DNA of 64,000 bases from Brachybacterium timonense (GTDB taxonomy: Bacteria > Actinomycetota > Actinomycetes > Actinomycetales > Dermabacteraceae). Shown here piece after piece: positions 35,293 through 43,452 of this stretch. Positions within the stretch are counted from its first letter, which is position 1, and the number at the start of each line of letters is the position of its first letter. The stretch covers positions 2,544,492 to 2,608,491 of the forward strand of contig NZ_LT984895.1 in assembly GCF_900258505.1 (NCBI RefSeq), given 5' to 3'. Both the position numbers and the translations under genes were made by a program. The notes beneath the pieces are model-generated. The model had not been told where the DNA came from, did no database searches, and was given only the letters and a program-made list of their open reading frames with translations.

Positions 35293-35396
35293 AAAAGGCC
35301 CCGACACGCAGGTGCCGAGGCCCGGTGCGCACACGACGCCAGGCTCCCCACAGGGGTAACGGCGCGAATATGCGACGGTCTTCTCACTCACCTGCG
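35293..35396 (-). promoter_or_regulatory. L10 leader RNA with terminator/antiterminator switch
   Basis: The minus-strand RNA upstream of rplJ contains a terminator: stem 35313-35322 with 35297-35306 (GGCCTCGGCA / TGTCGGGGCC) followed by a TTTTCC tract (35291-35296). An earlier segment CGCAGGTG (35389-35396) is fully complementary to CACCTGCG (35307-35314). That target covers the loop and the top of the terminator stem, so the two foldings exclude each other. Between them lie AAGACC and GCCGTTACCCCTGTGGGGAGC, resembling the actinobacterial L10-leader core. L10 or L10-L12 binding would be expected to favour termination. Confidence 0.8.
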
Positions 35397-35469
35397 CAGG
35401 CCCTCCCCGTGCGGGGCGCTTCGGTCGACTCCGGGAGGAGCCGACGACCGGCGGTCTTCGGTGCCGCCC

Positions 35470-35475
35470 ACTGTA
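35470..35475 (-). promoter_or_regulatory. Candidate -10 of the rplJL promoter
   Basis: TACAGT on the minus strand lies about 75 bases upstream of the L10-leader core. No convincing -35 accompanies it. Position supports it more than sequence does. Confidence 0.3.
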
Positions 35476-36040
35476 TCCGTCCCGCTGCGCACCGCGCTAC
35501 CGTGCAGACGGGCGACGTGGCTCACAGCGCATACCGCGCGCGGCGCACCGTCAACGCACCACGAGGCGCGTGATCACCGTGCGCGGCGCAGCAGCCGCTG
35601 CCATAGCACCCCACCCTCGGCGCCGTACGAGCTGTACGGGCTGCACAGGCACCGCGATATCAGCGCGTCAATCCAGGACGATCGTCCCCCGCGCACATCA
35701 CGCCGCTCATCACCCCCAGCGACCGCCAGTCCGTGCGGCTCGTCCCCCAGCGCACACACTGCCAGAGAATCCCCTGGTCACAGCGGGACCACAGTCCCCG
35801 GCGTGAGCATGTGACCTGCAGCGCACACGGCCCGACCTCCGCGCGGCACAGCGACCTCAAATTGCCGCTTCGACAATAAAGAATGCGCTGACCAGCAAGT
35901 TCTCACCGCCGCCACCAGCCTGCGCGAAACGCTGGTATGCGACGCGAATCTCTCGTAGCGTCATGCTCGACGGGTCCGGCCCACCGCGAGTTCGCGGAGG
36001 CACCCAGAGCTCCGGGCTCGCATGACACAAGGCGAAGGAC
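35476..36040 (+). other. Intergenic region before adhE
   Basis: About 565 bases without a credible gene. It contains two similar short repeats (TCGTCCCCC followed by gcgcaca, near 35682-35697 and 35740-35756). It also has an almost symmetric element TTGCCGCTTCGACAA (35862-35876) in an AT-richer patch about 165 bases before adhE. No Rex-type box (TTGTGAA-N-TTCACAA) was found. The adhE promoter is probably here but I cannot place it. Confidence 0.4.
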
Positions 36041-38815
36041 ATGACTGAGAAGAAGAAGCAGCCCCCCGCCACCGATGCCATTGCATCGATGATCGACGAT
36101 CTGGCCGCGAAGGGCCAGGCAGCCCTGAAGGCCTTCGACGCCTTCGACCAGGAGACGATCACCAACATCGTCCACCACATGGCACTCGTCGGCGTGGACC
36201 AGCACATGCCCCTTGCGCGCCTGGCCGTGGACGAGACCGGTCGCGGTCTGTTCGAGGACAAGTGCGTGAAGAACATCTTCGCGACCGAGTACGTCTGGAA
36301 CTCGATCAAATACGACCGCACCGTCGGCGTCATCCATGAGGACAAGCAGACGGGCGTCACCGAGATCGCCGAGCCCGTCGGCGTCGTCGCGGGCATCACG
36401 CCGGTCACGAACCCGACCTCGACCGTCATGTTCAAGTGCCTGATCTCGATCATGACCCGGAACCCGATCATCTTCGCGTTCCACCCGAGCGCCCAGAAGT
36501 GCTCCACCGCCGCTGCGCGCGTGATGTACGAGGCAGCCATCGCCCACGGCGCGCCGGAGAACTGCATCCAGTGGATCGAGCAGCCCTCCGTGGAGGCCAC
36601 CGGCCAGCTGCTGAACCACCCCGGTATCGCCCTTGCTCTGGCCACCGGCGGTTCCGGCATGGTGCGCGCGGCGTACAGCACAGGAAAGCCCGCGCTCGGC
36701 GTGGGCCCCGGCAACGTGCCGGTCTACATCGAGAAGACCGCGAAGATCTCGCGCACCGTCAACGACCTGCTCATCTCGAAGACCTTCGACAACGGCATGA
36801 TCTGCGCGTCGGAGCAGGCACTGATCATCGACGAGTCGATCTCCAAGGACGTGCTCACGGAGTTCAAGGAGTACGGCGCCCATGTGCTGACCAAGGAGGA
36901 GAAGAAGAAACTCGCCTCCTACATGGTCACCGATAACGGCTCGATCCTCGCGAGCGTGGTGGGCAAGTCCGCCCTCGAGATCGCGGAGGCCGCAGGTATC
37001 GACGTCGCCCCCGGCACGAAGATGCTGCTGGTCAAGATCGACGCTGTGGGCGAGAAAGACCCGTTCTCCCGCGAGAAGCTCTGCCCGGTGCTCGCCTACA
37101 CCACGGCGAAGGACACCGAAGAGGCCATGCAGCTGTGCGAGCAGATGCTGGAGTTCGGGGGCCTGGGCCACACCGCCGTCATCCACACCTCCGACAAGGA
37201 GATCGAGCGCGCGTTCGGTCTGCGGATGAAGGCCTGCCGCATCATCTCCAACTCCCCCAGCGCACTGGGTGGCATCGGCGACGTGTACAACGGCCTGATC
37301 CCCTCGCTCACCCTGGGCTGCGGTTCGTACGGCCACAACTCGGTCTCGCGCAACGTGAGCGCCGTCGACCTGATCAACGTCAAGCGCATCGCTGAGAGGC
37401 GGAACAACATGCAGTGGTTCAAGGTGCCGCCGAAGACCTACTTCGAGCGGTACGCCGTCCAGTACCTGCAGAAGATGCCGGCCATCGAGCGCGTCTTCAT
37501 CGTCACCGATCCGGGCATGGTGAAGTTCGGGTACGCCGACATCGTCATCGATCACCTCAAGAAGCGCCGCAACGACATCACCTGGGCCATGTTCAGCGAC
37601 GTCGAGCCGAACCCCTCCTCGGCGACGGTGTTCAAGGGTGCCCAGCAGATGCGGGACTTCGAGCCGGACTGCATCATCGCGCTCGGCGGCGGCTCCGCGA
37701 TGGATGCCGCCAAGGGCATGTGGCTGTTCTACGAGCAGCCGGAGTCCAGCTACTTCGGCATGAAGCAGAAGTTCATGGATATCCGTAAGCGCACGTACCG
37801 CTTCCCGAAGCTGGGACAGAAGGCCGAGTTCGTGGCGATCCCGACCACGTCGGGCACCGGCTCCGAGTGCACGCCGTTCGCGGTGATCACGGACTCGGAG
37901 AACCACGTGAAGTACCCGCTGGCGGACTACGCGCTCACGCCGACGGTCGCGATCGTGGACGCCCAGTTCGTGGATACGGTGCCGCGTCGCACCGCTGCGG
38001 ATTCCGGCCTGGACGCGCTCACCCATGCGATCGAGTCGTACGTGTCGACCATGGCCAGCGACTACTCGCGCGGTCTGTCCATTCGTGCGGCGCAGCTGAT
38101 CTTCGAGAATCTGCGCCCGGCGATCCTCGAGAACGACCTGGACGCCAAGGAGAACATGCACAACGCTTCGGCGATGGCCGGTATGGCCTTCGCCAACGCG
38201 TTCCTAGGCATCGTCCATTCGCTGTCGCACAAGTGCGGCGCGGAGTTCGACATCGCGCACGGCCGCACCAACGCGATCTTCTTGCCGCATGTGATCCGCT
38301 ACAACGCCACGAAGCCGTACAAGCACGCGATCTTCCCGAAGTACGACTCCTACCGGGCGGATAAGGATCTCGCGGACTTCGCACGGTACATGGGCTTCAA
38401 GGCGTCCACGGTGGAAGAGGGCGTGCAGTCGCTGATCGACGAGGTCACCAAGCTCGCTCAGGACCTCGGTATCGAGATGAGTCTGAAGGCCAACGGCGCC
38501 ACCAAGGAGCACCTGGATACCGTGGTGGACGAGCTCGCCTACCGCGCCTTCGAGGACCAGTGCACCCCGGCCAACCCGAAGGAGCCGCTGGTCGCTGAGC
38601 TCAAGGAGATCATCTACGACGCCTTCGAGGGCGAGGTCGGTTACTGCAAGAAGAACAACGTGAACGTGGTGGCACCTGCCGACGCCGACGCGGTCACGCT
38701 TGCCCTGCCGATCGACGGCACCGTTGATCCGGAGCCGGTGGACGCCACAGCGGATACAGCCCAGGTTGTGGATCACGTCGATCCCGAGGTGGAGCGGGAG
38801 CAGGGCAAGGCCTGA
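36041..38815 (+). CDS. adhE: Bifunctional acetaldehyde-CoA / alcohol dehydrogenase
   Basis: AdhE reduces acetyl-CoA to acetaldehyde and then ethanol, reoxidising two NADH during fermentation. It usually assembles into spirosome filaments. The N-terminal aldehyde dehydrogenase domain (about 1-440) has the catalytic cysteine at about 255 (NGMICASEQA). The iron-dependent alcohol dehydrogenase domain starts near 475 and shows GGGSAMDAAKGMW, the metal-ligand histidines in HSLSHKCGAEFDIAHG, and PHVIRYNA. The 924-residue length exceeds the usual 870-890; the excess is an acidic, probably disordered C-terminal tail rich in Asp, Pro and Val. It is a single gene on the plus strand inside the minus-strand ribosomal cluster. 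The ATG at 36041 follows AAGGCGAAGGAC. Confidence 0.97.
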   Translation: MTEKKKQPPATDAIASMIDDLAAKGQAALKAFDAFDQETITNIVHHMALVGVDQHMPLARLAVDETGRGLFEDKCVKNIFATEYVWNSIKYDRTVGVIHEDKQTGVTEIAEPVGVVAGITPVTNPTSTVMFKCLISIMTRNPIIFAFHPSAQKCSTAAARVMYEAAIAHGAPENCIQWIEQPSVEATGQLLNHPGIALALATGGSGMVRAAYSTGKPALGVGPGNVPVYIEKTAKISRTVNDLLISKTFDNGMICASEQALIIDESISKDVLTEFKEYGAHVLTKEEKKKLASYMVTDNGSILASVVGKSALEIAEAAGIDVAPGTKMLLVKIDAVGEKDPFSREKLCPVLAYTTAKDTEEAMQLCEQMLEFGGLGHTAVIHTSDKEIERAFGLRMKACRIISNSPSALGGIGDVYNGLIPSLTLGCGSYGHNSVSRNVSAVDLINVKRIAERRNNMQWFKVPPKTYFERYAVQYLQKMPAIERVFIVTDPGMVKFGYADIVIDHLKKRRNDITWAMFSDVEPNPSSATVFKGAQQMRDFEPDCIIALGGGSAMDAAKGMWLFYEQPESSYFGMKQKFMDIRKRTYRFPKLGQKAEFVAIPTTSGTGSECTPFAVITDSENHVKYPLADYALTPTVAIVDAQFVDTVPRRTAADSGLDALTHAIESYVSTMASDYSRGLSIRAAQLIFENLRPAILENDLDAKENMHNASAMAGMAFANAFLGIVHSLSHKCGAEFDIAHGRTNAIFLPHVIRYNATKPYKHAIFPKYDSYRADKDLADFARYMGFKASTVEEGVQSLIDEVTKLAQDLGIEMSLKANGATKEHLDTVVDELAYRAFEDQCTPANPKEPLVAELKEIIYDAFEGEVGYCKKNNVNVVAPADADAVTLALPIDGTVDPEPVDATADTAQVVDHVDPEVEREQGKA

Positions 38816-38877
38816 CCCCAGCAGCCGTGGCTGGCGGGAACAGGCACGACCTGAACCCGCCACGCACGAACGATGAG

Positions 38878-38913
38878 CAGGGCCCGTCACCGGTGAACCG
38901 GTGACGGGCCCTG
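38878..38913 (+). terminator. adhE terminator
   Basis: A 16-base-pair perfect stem (cagggcccgtcaccgg / ccggtgacgggccctg) with a tgaa loop, followed by cttctgg, lies 62 bases after the stop. Confidence 0.85.
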
Positions 38914-39111
38914 CTTCTGGCCTCGCCCTCCACAGGCTTGCGGCGGGGGATGCTGCTCTGCGGTACCTACGGGGGCGTCACGTCACTCTCGCTATCGTCT
39001 TCCGGGACACATCAGAAGTAACCCGTGATTACCCCCCGTGTTATCGCGCGCGAATTCACATCGAAACGCCGCGATCACATCGAGCTCACCTGCGCGGGCA
39101 CAGGAAAACGA

Positions 39112-39147
39112 AAGCGGCGGGGTGGTCATGAAACCACCCCGCCGCTT
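39112..39147 (-). terminator. Terminator after the Tat-exported protein gene
   Basis: A 15-base-pair stem (aagcggcggggtggt / accaccccgccgctt) with a 6-base loop is followed on the minus strand by TCGTTTTCC, a short T-run. The 200 bases between this and the adhE terminator hold nothing recognisable. Confidence 0.85.
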
Positions 39148-39174
39148 CGCGTCAGAAGGGACCAGAGTACGAGA

Positions 39175-40095
39175 TCAGAAGATGCCGTCGTACCCGTAGG
39201 CGAACCCGCCCACCCGCGGCGGGTGCGCGTCAGAGATGTAGTTGCCCACCTTGTCCGAGCAGATAGTCGTGCCGACGCTCCATGCGGTGTTTCCGCCGGG
39301 CAGTTTCGTATTCTTGCCGTTGTTGTTCCACGTGGTCGTTCCACTGAGCTTCGGGCCCGAGAACACGAAGCTGCTGTTGATGGTCGTGTGCTTCTTGTAG
39401 TACTCCTGGCAGCTCGTCAAGAGCTTGCCGCTCTGGTCGTACCACCCGGCGTTCGGATTGAGCTTGATGATCGACTCGAGGGTCGGCGCAATCTGCGGAG
39501 CGCGGACAAGCTCGGCGCACACCACCGCGCCCGGAGGAGTCGCGCCGAGGGAGTTCGTGCTGGTCAGCACCATGTCGGCCGTCGAGTCCTTACCACTGCC
39601 GGACCCCAGGATCTTGCTGCCAGCGGCGGCGTCCCACACCCACTCCACCGCGGGGTAGGTGACGCCGTCCCGGGTGTAGGTGACCATCTGACGCTGCCAC
39701 GCGCCTCCGTAGCTGGACGTGATCACGCTGTTGTTGTAGAAGTCCTTCTGCCAGCCGCGCTTGTCATTCCAGGTCCGGTCCAGGGTGAAGTACGTGAGCT
39801 TGACCCTCAGCTGGCGACCGCCGGTGACGATATCGTACGGCGTGTTGTTGTTGATGTTGAGGTAGGGCCGAAGTCCCGACTGGCCGTTGAGAGCGCTCAC
39901 CGTGTCCACGGTCCAGTAGGCCACGAGGGACTGGTTCGTCGCATTGAAGGCGTCGTCGATCGCGCGGGTCACGCTATTAGGACAGGTGGAAGCGGCGAAG
40001 GCAGGGGCGACGGTCACCACGGCGGCGGTGGGGACGGACCAGGCGACACCCTTAGCAAGCGCCCGGCGCGAGAAGTTCGTCTGACGAGCGGACAT
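39175..40095 (-). CDS. Tat-exported protein of unknown function
   Basis: I do not recognise this family. From the ATG at 40095 (AGGAGA about 8 bases upstream) the 306-residue product has a twin-arginine signal: SRRALAKG, a hydrophobic stretch, and a probable cleavage after AFA or AFAAS (about residue 35). The mature part is rich in Asn, Thr, Ser, Gly, Tyr and Trp and has four cysteines (STCPNS, VVCAEL, TSCQEY, TTICSD), consistent with two disulphides or a folded cofactor site. The composition suggests a beta-rich extracellular domain. No membrane anchor, lipobox or sorting motif is seen, so it is probably released or wall-associated. It is monocistronic, with its own TATAAT promoter and strong terminator. 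Confidence 0.75.
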   Translation of the reverse strand: MSARQTNFSRRALAKGVAWSVPTAAVVTVAPAFAASTCPNSVTRAIDDAFNATNQSLVAYWTVDTVSALNGQSGLRPYLNINNNTPYDIVTGGRQLRVKLTYFTLDRTWNDKRGWQKDFYNNSVITSSYGGAWQRQMVTYTRDGVTYPAVEWVWDAAAGSKILGSGSGKDSTADMVLTSTNSLGATPPGAVVCAELVRAPQIAPTLESIIKLNPNAGWYDQSGKLLTSCQEYYKKHTTINSSFVFSGPKLSGTTTWNNNGKNTKLPGGNTAWSVGTTICSDKVGNYISDAHPPRVGGFAYGYDGIF

Positions 40096-40144
40096 GGGGA
40101 TTCTCCTGGCTGGCATCGAGATCGACAAGCGCATGAGACAGCTC

Positions 40145-40160
40145 GGTATCAGATTATACC
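40145..40160 (-). promoter_or_regulatory. Promoter and candidate operator of the Tat-exported protein
   Basis: A perfect TATAAT (minus strand, 40153-40158) lies about 55 bases before the ATG. It sits within an inverted repeat GGTAT-N6-ATACC (40145-40160). No good -35 is visible, which together with the overlapping symmetry suggests control by a DNA-binding regulator. The remaining upstream bases to 40331 hold nothing recognisable. Confidence 0.55.
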
Positions 40161-40331
40161 GTGTCTGCTTAATCCCGCCACATCTCGCCCGGTCACGAAT
40201 CTCGCATCCCGCGTCACATCCCACTCTCCCCACGCCTCTGCCCAACACTCGCTGCACCCCGGATGCGCCCGATCAGCACCTCGTCTCGCCGATCCGCTCC
40301 TGCTCCCGCCGAGCATCCCCGCCGCGCACGC

Positions 40332-40369
40332 CGGAGCCCTCGTTCACCACGTGGTGAACGAGGGCTCCG
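40332..40369 (-). terminator. Terminator after rplA
   Basis: A perfect palindrome with 19-base arms (cggagccctcgttcaccac and its complement) and no extra loop bases lies 31 bases after the rplA stop. Confidence 0.8.
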
Positions 40370-40400
40370 ACAGTAGCTCTCGGCGGGTCAGCAGCCGACC

Positions 40401-41120
40401 TCAGCCCTCGTCCGAATCCTCGGTGAGGTTGCGGGTGCGGTTCACATCCACGGGGATGCCCGGGCCCATGGTGGTGGACACGGTGATCTTCGAGATGTAG
40501 CGGCCCTTGGAGCTGGCCGGCTTCAGGCGCAGGATCTCGTCGAGCGCTGCCACGTAGTTCTCCACCAGCTGCTTGTCGGTGAAGGAGACCTTCCCGATGA
40601 TGTAGTGGAGGTTCGCGGCGCGGTCGGTGCGGAACTCGATCTTGCCGCCCTTGATGTCGGACACGGCCTTGGCGGTATCCATGGTGACGGTGCCGGTCTT
40701 CGGGTTCGGCATGAGGCCGCGGGGGCCGAGCACGCGGCCCAGCTTGCCCACCTTGCCCATGAGGTTCGGGGTGGCCACGGCCGCGTCGAAGTCGGTCCAG
40801 CCGCCAGCGACCTTCTCGATCAGCTCGTCGTCGCCGACCTCGTCGGCGCCGGCCTCACGAGCGGCCTCAGCCTGCGGACCCACCGCGAACACGATCACGC
40901 GGGAGGTCTTACCGGTGCCGTTGGGCAGATTGACAGTGCCACGCACCATCTGATCCGCCTTACGGGGATCCACGCCCAGGCGCATCGCCACCTCGACCGA
41001 GGCGTCGAACTTCGCGGGGTTGGTCTTCTGCGCCAGACGCACGGCGTCAAGCGGGGAGTAGAAGCGGCCCTCTTCGATCTTGGCCGCGCCGTCCTTGTAT
41101 GCCTTGCTGCGGAATGCCAT
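40401..41120 (-). CDS. rplA: 50S ribosomal protein L1
   Basis: L1 forms the mobile stalk that moves E-site tRNA. The 239-residue product starts [18 protein letters not shown]. It has [38 protein letters not shown] (family signature) and [20 protein letters not shown]. It follows rplK by 5 bases. Downstream is an unrelated exported-protein gene instead of rplJ. Confidence 0.98.
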   Translation of the reverse strand: MAFRSKAYKDGAAKIEEGRFYSPLDAVRLAQKTNPAKFDASVEVAMRLGVDPRKADQMVRGTVNLPNGTGKTSRVIVFAVGPQAEAAREAGADEVGDDELIEKVAGGWTDFDAAVATPNLMGKVGKLGRVLGPRGLMPNPKTGTVTMDTAKAVSDIKGGKIEFRTDRAANLHYIIGKVSFTDKQLVENYVAALDEILRLKPASSKGRYISKITVSTTMGPGIPVDVNRTRNLTEDSDEG

Positions 41121-41125
41121 TGTCG

Positions 41126-41557
41126 TCAGTCCTCCACCGTGATGCCCATGGAACGTGCGGTGCCGGCCACGATCTTGGCGGCAGCCTCAATATCGTTCGC
41201 GTTCAGGTCAGGCATCTTGGTCTCCGCGATCTCGCGGACCTGCGCCTGGGTGATCTTGCCGACCTTGTCGGTGTGCGGGGTGGAGGACCCCTTCTGCAGG
41301 CCAGCGGCCTTCTTGATCAGCTCGGCGGCCGGCGGGGTCTTCGTGACGAAGGTGAACGAGCGATCCTCGTACACCGTGATCTCGACCGGCACGATGTTGC
41401 CGCGCATGTCCGCGGTGCGATCGTTGTACGCCTTGACGAACTCCATCATGTTCACGCCGGCAGCGCCGAGCGCGGGACCCACGGGCGGCGCAGGGGTGGC
41501 CTGGCCGGCCTGGATCTGGAGCTTGATGATGCTCGCGATCTTCTTCTTGGGAGCCAT
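41126..41557 (-). CDS. rplK: 50S ribosomal protein L11
   Basis: L11 forms the GTPase-associated centre with 23S rRNA and is the thiostrepton target. The 143-residue protein has the N-terminal [20 protein letters not shown] with the conserved proline helix. It ends with the signature region [24 protein letters not shown] split across the C-terminal domain. The ATG at 41557 follows GAAGGAAGA. A promoter lies about 100 bases upstream. Confidence 0.98.
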   Translation of the reverse strand: MAPKKKIASIIKLQIQAGQATPAPPVGPALGAAGVNMMEFVKAYNDRTADMRGNIVPVEITVYEDRSFTFVTKTPPAAELIKKAAGLQKGSSTPHTDKVGKITQAQVREIAETKMPDLNANDIEAAAKIVAGTARSMGITVED

Positions 41558-41656
41558 TGCTCTTCCTTCTGTGTCGTGGTCCGGGCGGAGCTCATCAAGC
41601 GCTCCTCCCACTGGGCGCCCGTCATGCACCGCGCGGGTGCACAAGGGCACTGTGCG

Positions 41657-41685
41657 ACGCTACCTGCACGTCGCGACGGCGTCGA
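41657..41685 (-). promoter_or_regulatory. rplKA promoter candidate
   Basis: On the minus strand TCGACG (41680-41685) and TAGCGT (41657-41662) are spaced 17 bases apart, giving a leader of roughly 95 bases. It would allow rplKA to be transcribed apart from secE-nusG. Confidence 0.5.
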
Positions 41686-41768
41686 GGCCCGCCAGGAGTG
41701 ATCTTCGTCGGATCACCGCGGGATCAGATCCCGAACGCGCGGCAGGCTCAGCGCCGAGGTCTGTTCGC

Positions 41769-42656
41769 TCAGATTTTTGCGACCTGGTCGAAAGCGAGCT
41801 CGACCGGCGTCTCGCGCCCGAAGATGGACACGAGCACCACGAGCTTCTGATGCTCGGTGTTGATCTCGGAGATCGTAGCGGGCATCGTCTCGAAGGGCCC
41901 GTCCATGACGGTCACGGACTCGCCCACCTCGAAAGCAGGCATCTTCTGCGGCGCACTCTTGGCGGACGACGAAGACGACGAACGTTTCTTCTCCGGCAGG
42001 CCAACGGACGGAGCCAGCAGCGAGTAGATCTCGTCGAAGGTCAGCGGCGTGGGATCAGTGGCGTTGCCCACGAACCCGGTGACACCGGGGGTATCGCGCA
42101 CCACTCGCCAGGACTGATCGGTCAGGTCCATGCGCACCAGCACGTAGCCGGGCACGCGCACGCGCCGCACGACCTTCTTCTGGCCGTTCTTGATCTCGGT
42201 GGCATCCTCCATCGGAACCTCGACCTGGAAGATGTACTCCTCCATGTCCTGGGTCTCGATGCGTGTGGTGAGCTGGGTGCGCACACGGTTCTCGTGACCG
42301 GAGTAGGAATGGATCACGTACCACTCGCCGGGCGCGGAACGCAGTTGACGCTTGAGCGCCACCAGCGGGTCCTCTTCCGGCTCCTCGTCCGCAGCCACCT
42401 GAGCGTCAGCGCCCGCCTCATCGGACGGTGCCGACTCCTCTGCCGACTCTGCTGCGCTCGCGTCGTCCTGGTCGGTCTGCTCCTCGGCGCCCGCGGCCTC
42501 CTGTGCAGCAGCGAAGGGTGAGTCCTCACCGGCGACGGCGTCGGTCTGCTCACCCTCCGGCGCCTGCTCGGAAGCCTGAGGGGACGACGAGAACGACAGG
42601 GTGTCGTCGATGTCGTCGTAGGAGTCCTCGTGGGGTGCACTCTGGTCACTCGCCAC
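41769..42656 (-). CDS. nusG: Transcription termination/antitermination factor NusG
   Basis: NusG binds RNA polymerase through its NGN domain and links to Rho or S10 through its KOW domain. The 295-residue protein has a 100-residue acidic Ser/Glu/Asp/Ala-rich N-terminal extension. The NGN domain (about 110-220: [31 protein letters not shown]) follows. A short Lys/Ser linker ([11 protein letters not shown]) leads to the KOW domain ([19 protein letters not shown], about 240-290). Extended N-termini are common in Actinobacteria. It lies 56 bases after secE. Confidence 0.97.
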   Translation of the reverse strand: MASDQSAPHEDSYDDIDDTLSFSSSPQASEQAPEGEQTDAVAGEDSPFAAAQEAAGAEEQTDQDDASAAESAEESAPSDEAGADAQVAADEEPEEDPLVALKRQLRSAPGEWYVIHSYSGHENRVRTQLTTRIETQDMEEYIFQVEVPMEDATEIKNGQKKVVRRVRVPGYVLVRMDLTDQSWRVVRDTPGVTGFVGNATDPTPLTFDEIYSLLAPSVGLPEKKRSSSSSSAKSAPQKMPAFEVGESVTVMDGPFETMPATISEINTEHQKLVVLVSIFGRETPVELAFDQVAKI

Positions 42657-42712
42657 CGTGAACCTGCTTTCTGTGGGGCCGGGGTCTGTTGCAGCTGCGC
42701 CTCGGCGCGGGC

Positions 42713-43009
42713 TCAGAGCCCGGCGCCCGGATCAACGAACGCGATCTGGGACAGCCAGCCGAAAGCGAAGTCGAGGCCGAAGATGAGGACGATCATGAAC
42801 GTGACGAACGCGAGAACCGTGATGGAGTACATCACCAGCTCTCGTCGGCTCGGAACAACGACCTTCCTGAGCTCGGCGATGACCTGACGAACGAACAGAC
42901 CGATGGCCAGGAAGGGGTTGCGCGGCGCCCGGTCGTTGCCGGTCGACGCCGCGGCCGTCGCATCGTGCCTGGAGTTCACGTCTTGACTGTCCGATCTCGT
43001 CGTGGTCAT
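42713..43009 (-). CDS. secE: Preprotein translocase subunit SecE
   Basis: SecE clamps SecY in the protein-export channel. The 98-residue product has a polar N-terminus, the conserved amphipathic segment [20 protein letters not shown], and one membrane helix ([19 protein letters not shown]). I chose the ATG at 43009; a GTG at 42979 is possible. Neither has a strong ribosome site. It is preceded by tRNA-Trp in the same orientation, the classical tRNA-secE-nusG arrangement. Confidence 0.95.
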   Translation of the reverse strand: MTTTRSDSQDVNSRHDATAAASTGNDRAPRNPFLAIGLFVRQVIAELRKVVVPSRRELVMYSITVLAFVTFMIVLIFGLDFAFGWLSQIAFVDPGAGL

Positions 43010-43040
43010 CCACGCCCAACGGGAACTCGTCCCGCCGGAC

Positions 43041-43116
43041 TGGCAGGGCAGACAGGACTCGAACCTGCAACCTGCGGTTTTGGAGACCGCTGCGCTACCA
43101 ATTGCGCCACTGCCCT
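43041..43116 (-). tRNA. trnW: tRNA-Trp (anticodon CCA)
   Basis: Read on the minus strand, AGGGCAG at the 5' end pairs with CTGCCCT at the 3' end. The anticodon loop CTCCAAA carries CCA, and the T-arm contains GGTTCGAGTCC. The discriminator base is G. A terminal CCA is encoded at 43041-43043. The D-arm GCGCAATTGGTAGCGC is canonical. Confidence 0.97.
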
Positions 43117-43452
43117 GTGCGGAAGGGTGCCCTCCCGCGGCCGATCCGAGGCTGTCCCGCCGGGGGCCGGAGGGATGGCTCGGTTTCGGGCCGACGATCA
43201 GCATACAAGCCGCACCCCACGGGAGCGAATCTGCCCGCGCTGTATCCGCCCGAGATCACAGCGCGCACCATGCTCACCCACTGCCCCACAGGATCCGACG
43301 CCGACGGCCCGTCGTCCCTCACACCGTGTCCGCACGACCGGCAGCACGTCAGACCTCTCACAACAGGGCGCACGCCATGACTGCGGTTGCCGGCGCCGAA
43401 CCGGAACATCATGCCTCTGGCGACTGGGCGGCGCGTCTGCGACGATGAGCAG
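43117..43452 (-). promoter_or_regulatory. Promoter region of tRNA-Trp / secE-nusG
   Basis: No gene is seen in these 336 bases between divergent transcripts. On the minus strand TATGCT (43200-43205) with TTCGCT 18 bases upstream (43224-43229) is the best promoter, about 85 bases before the tRNA. The -10 is good, the -35 poor. Confidence 0.5.

Noticed and set aside
35862-35876. Rex redox operator before adhE
   Set aside because: The near-symmetric TTGCCGCTTCGACAA does not match the TTGTGA...TCACAA Rex pattern, so I list it only as an unknown element.
35903-38161. Minus-strand open frame of about 750 codons opposite adhE
   Set aside because: adhE is unmistakable on the plus strand, and the antisense frame is a His/Arg/Val/Leu-rich shadow.
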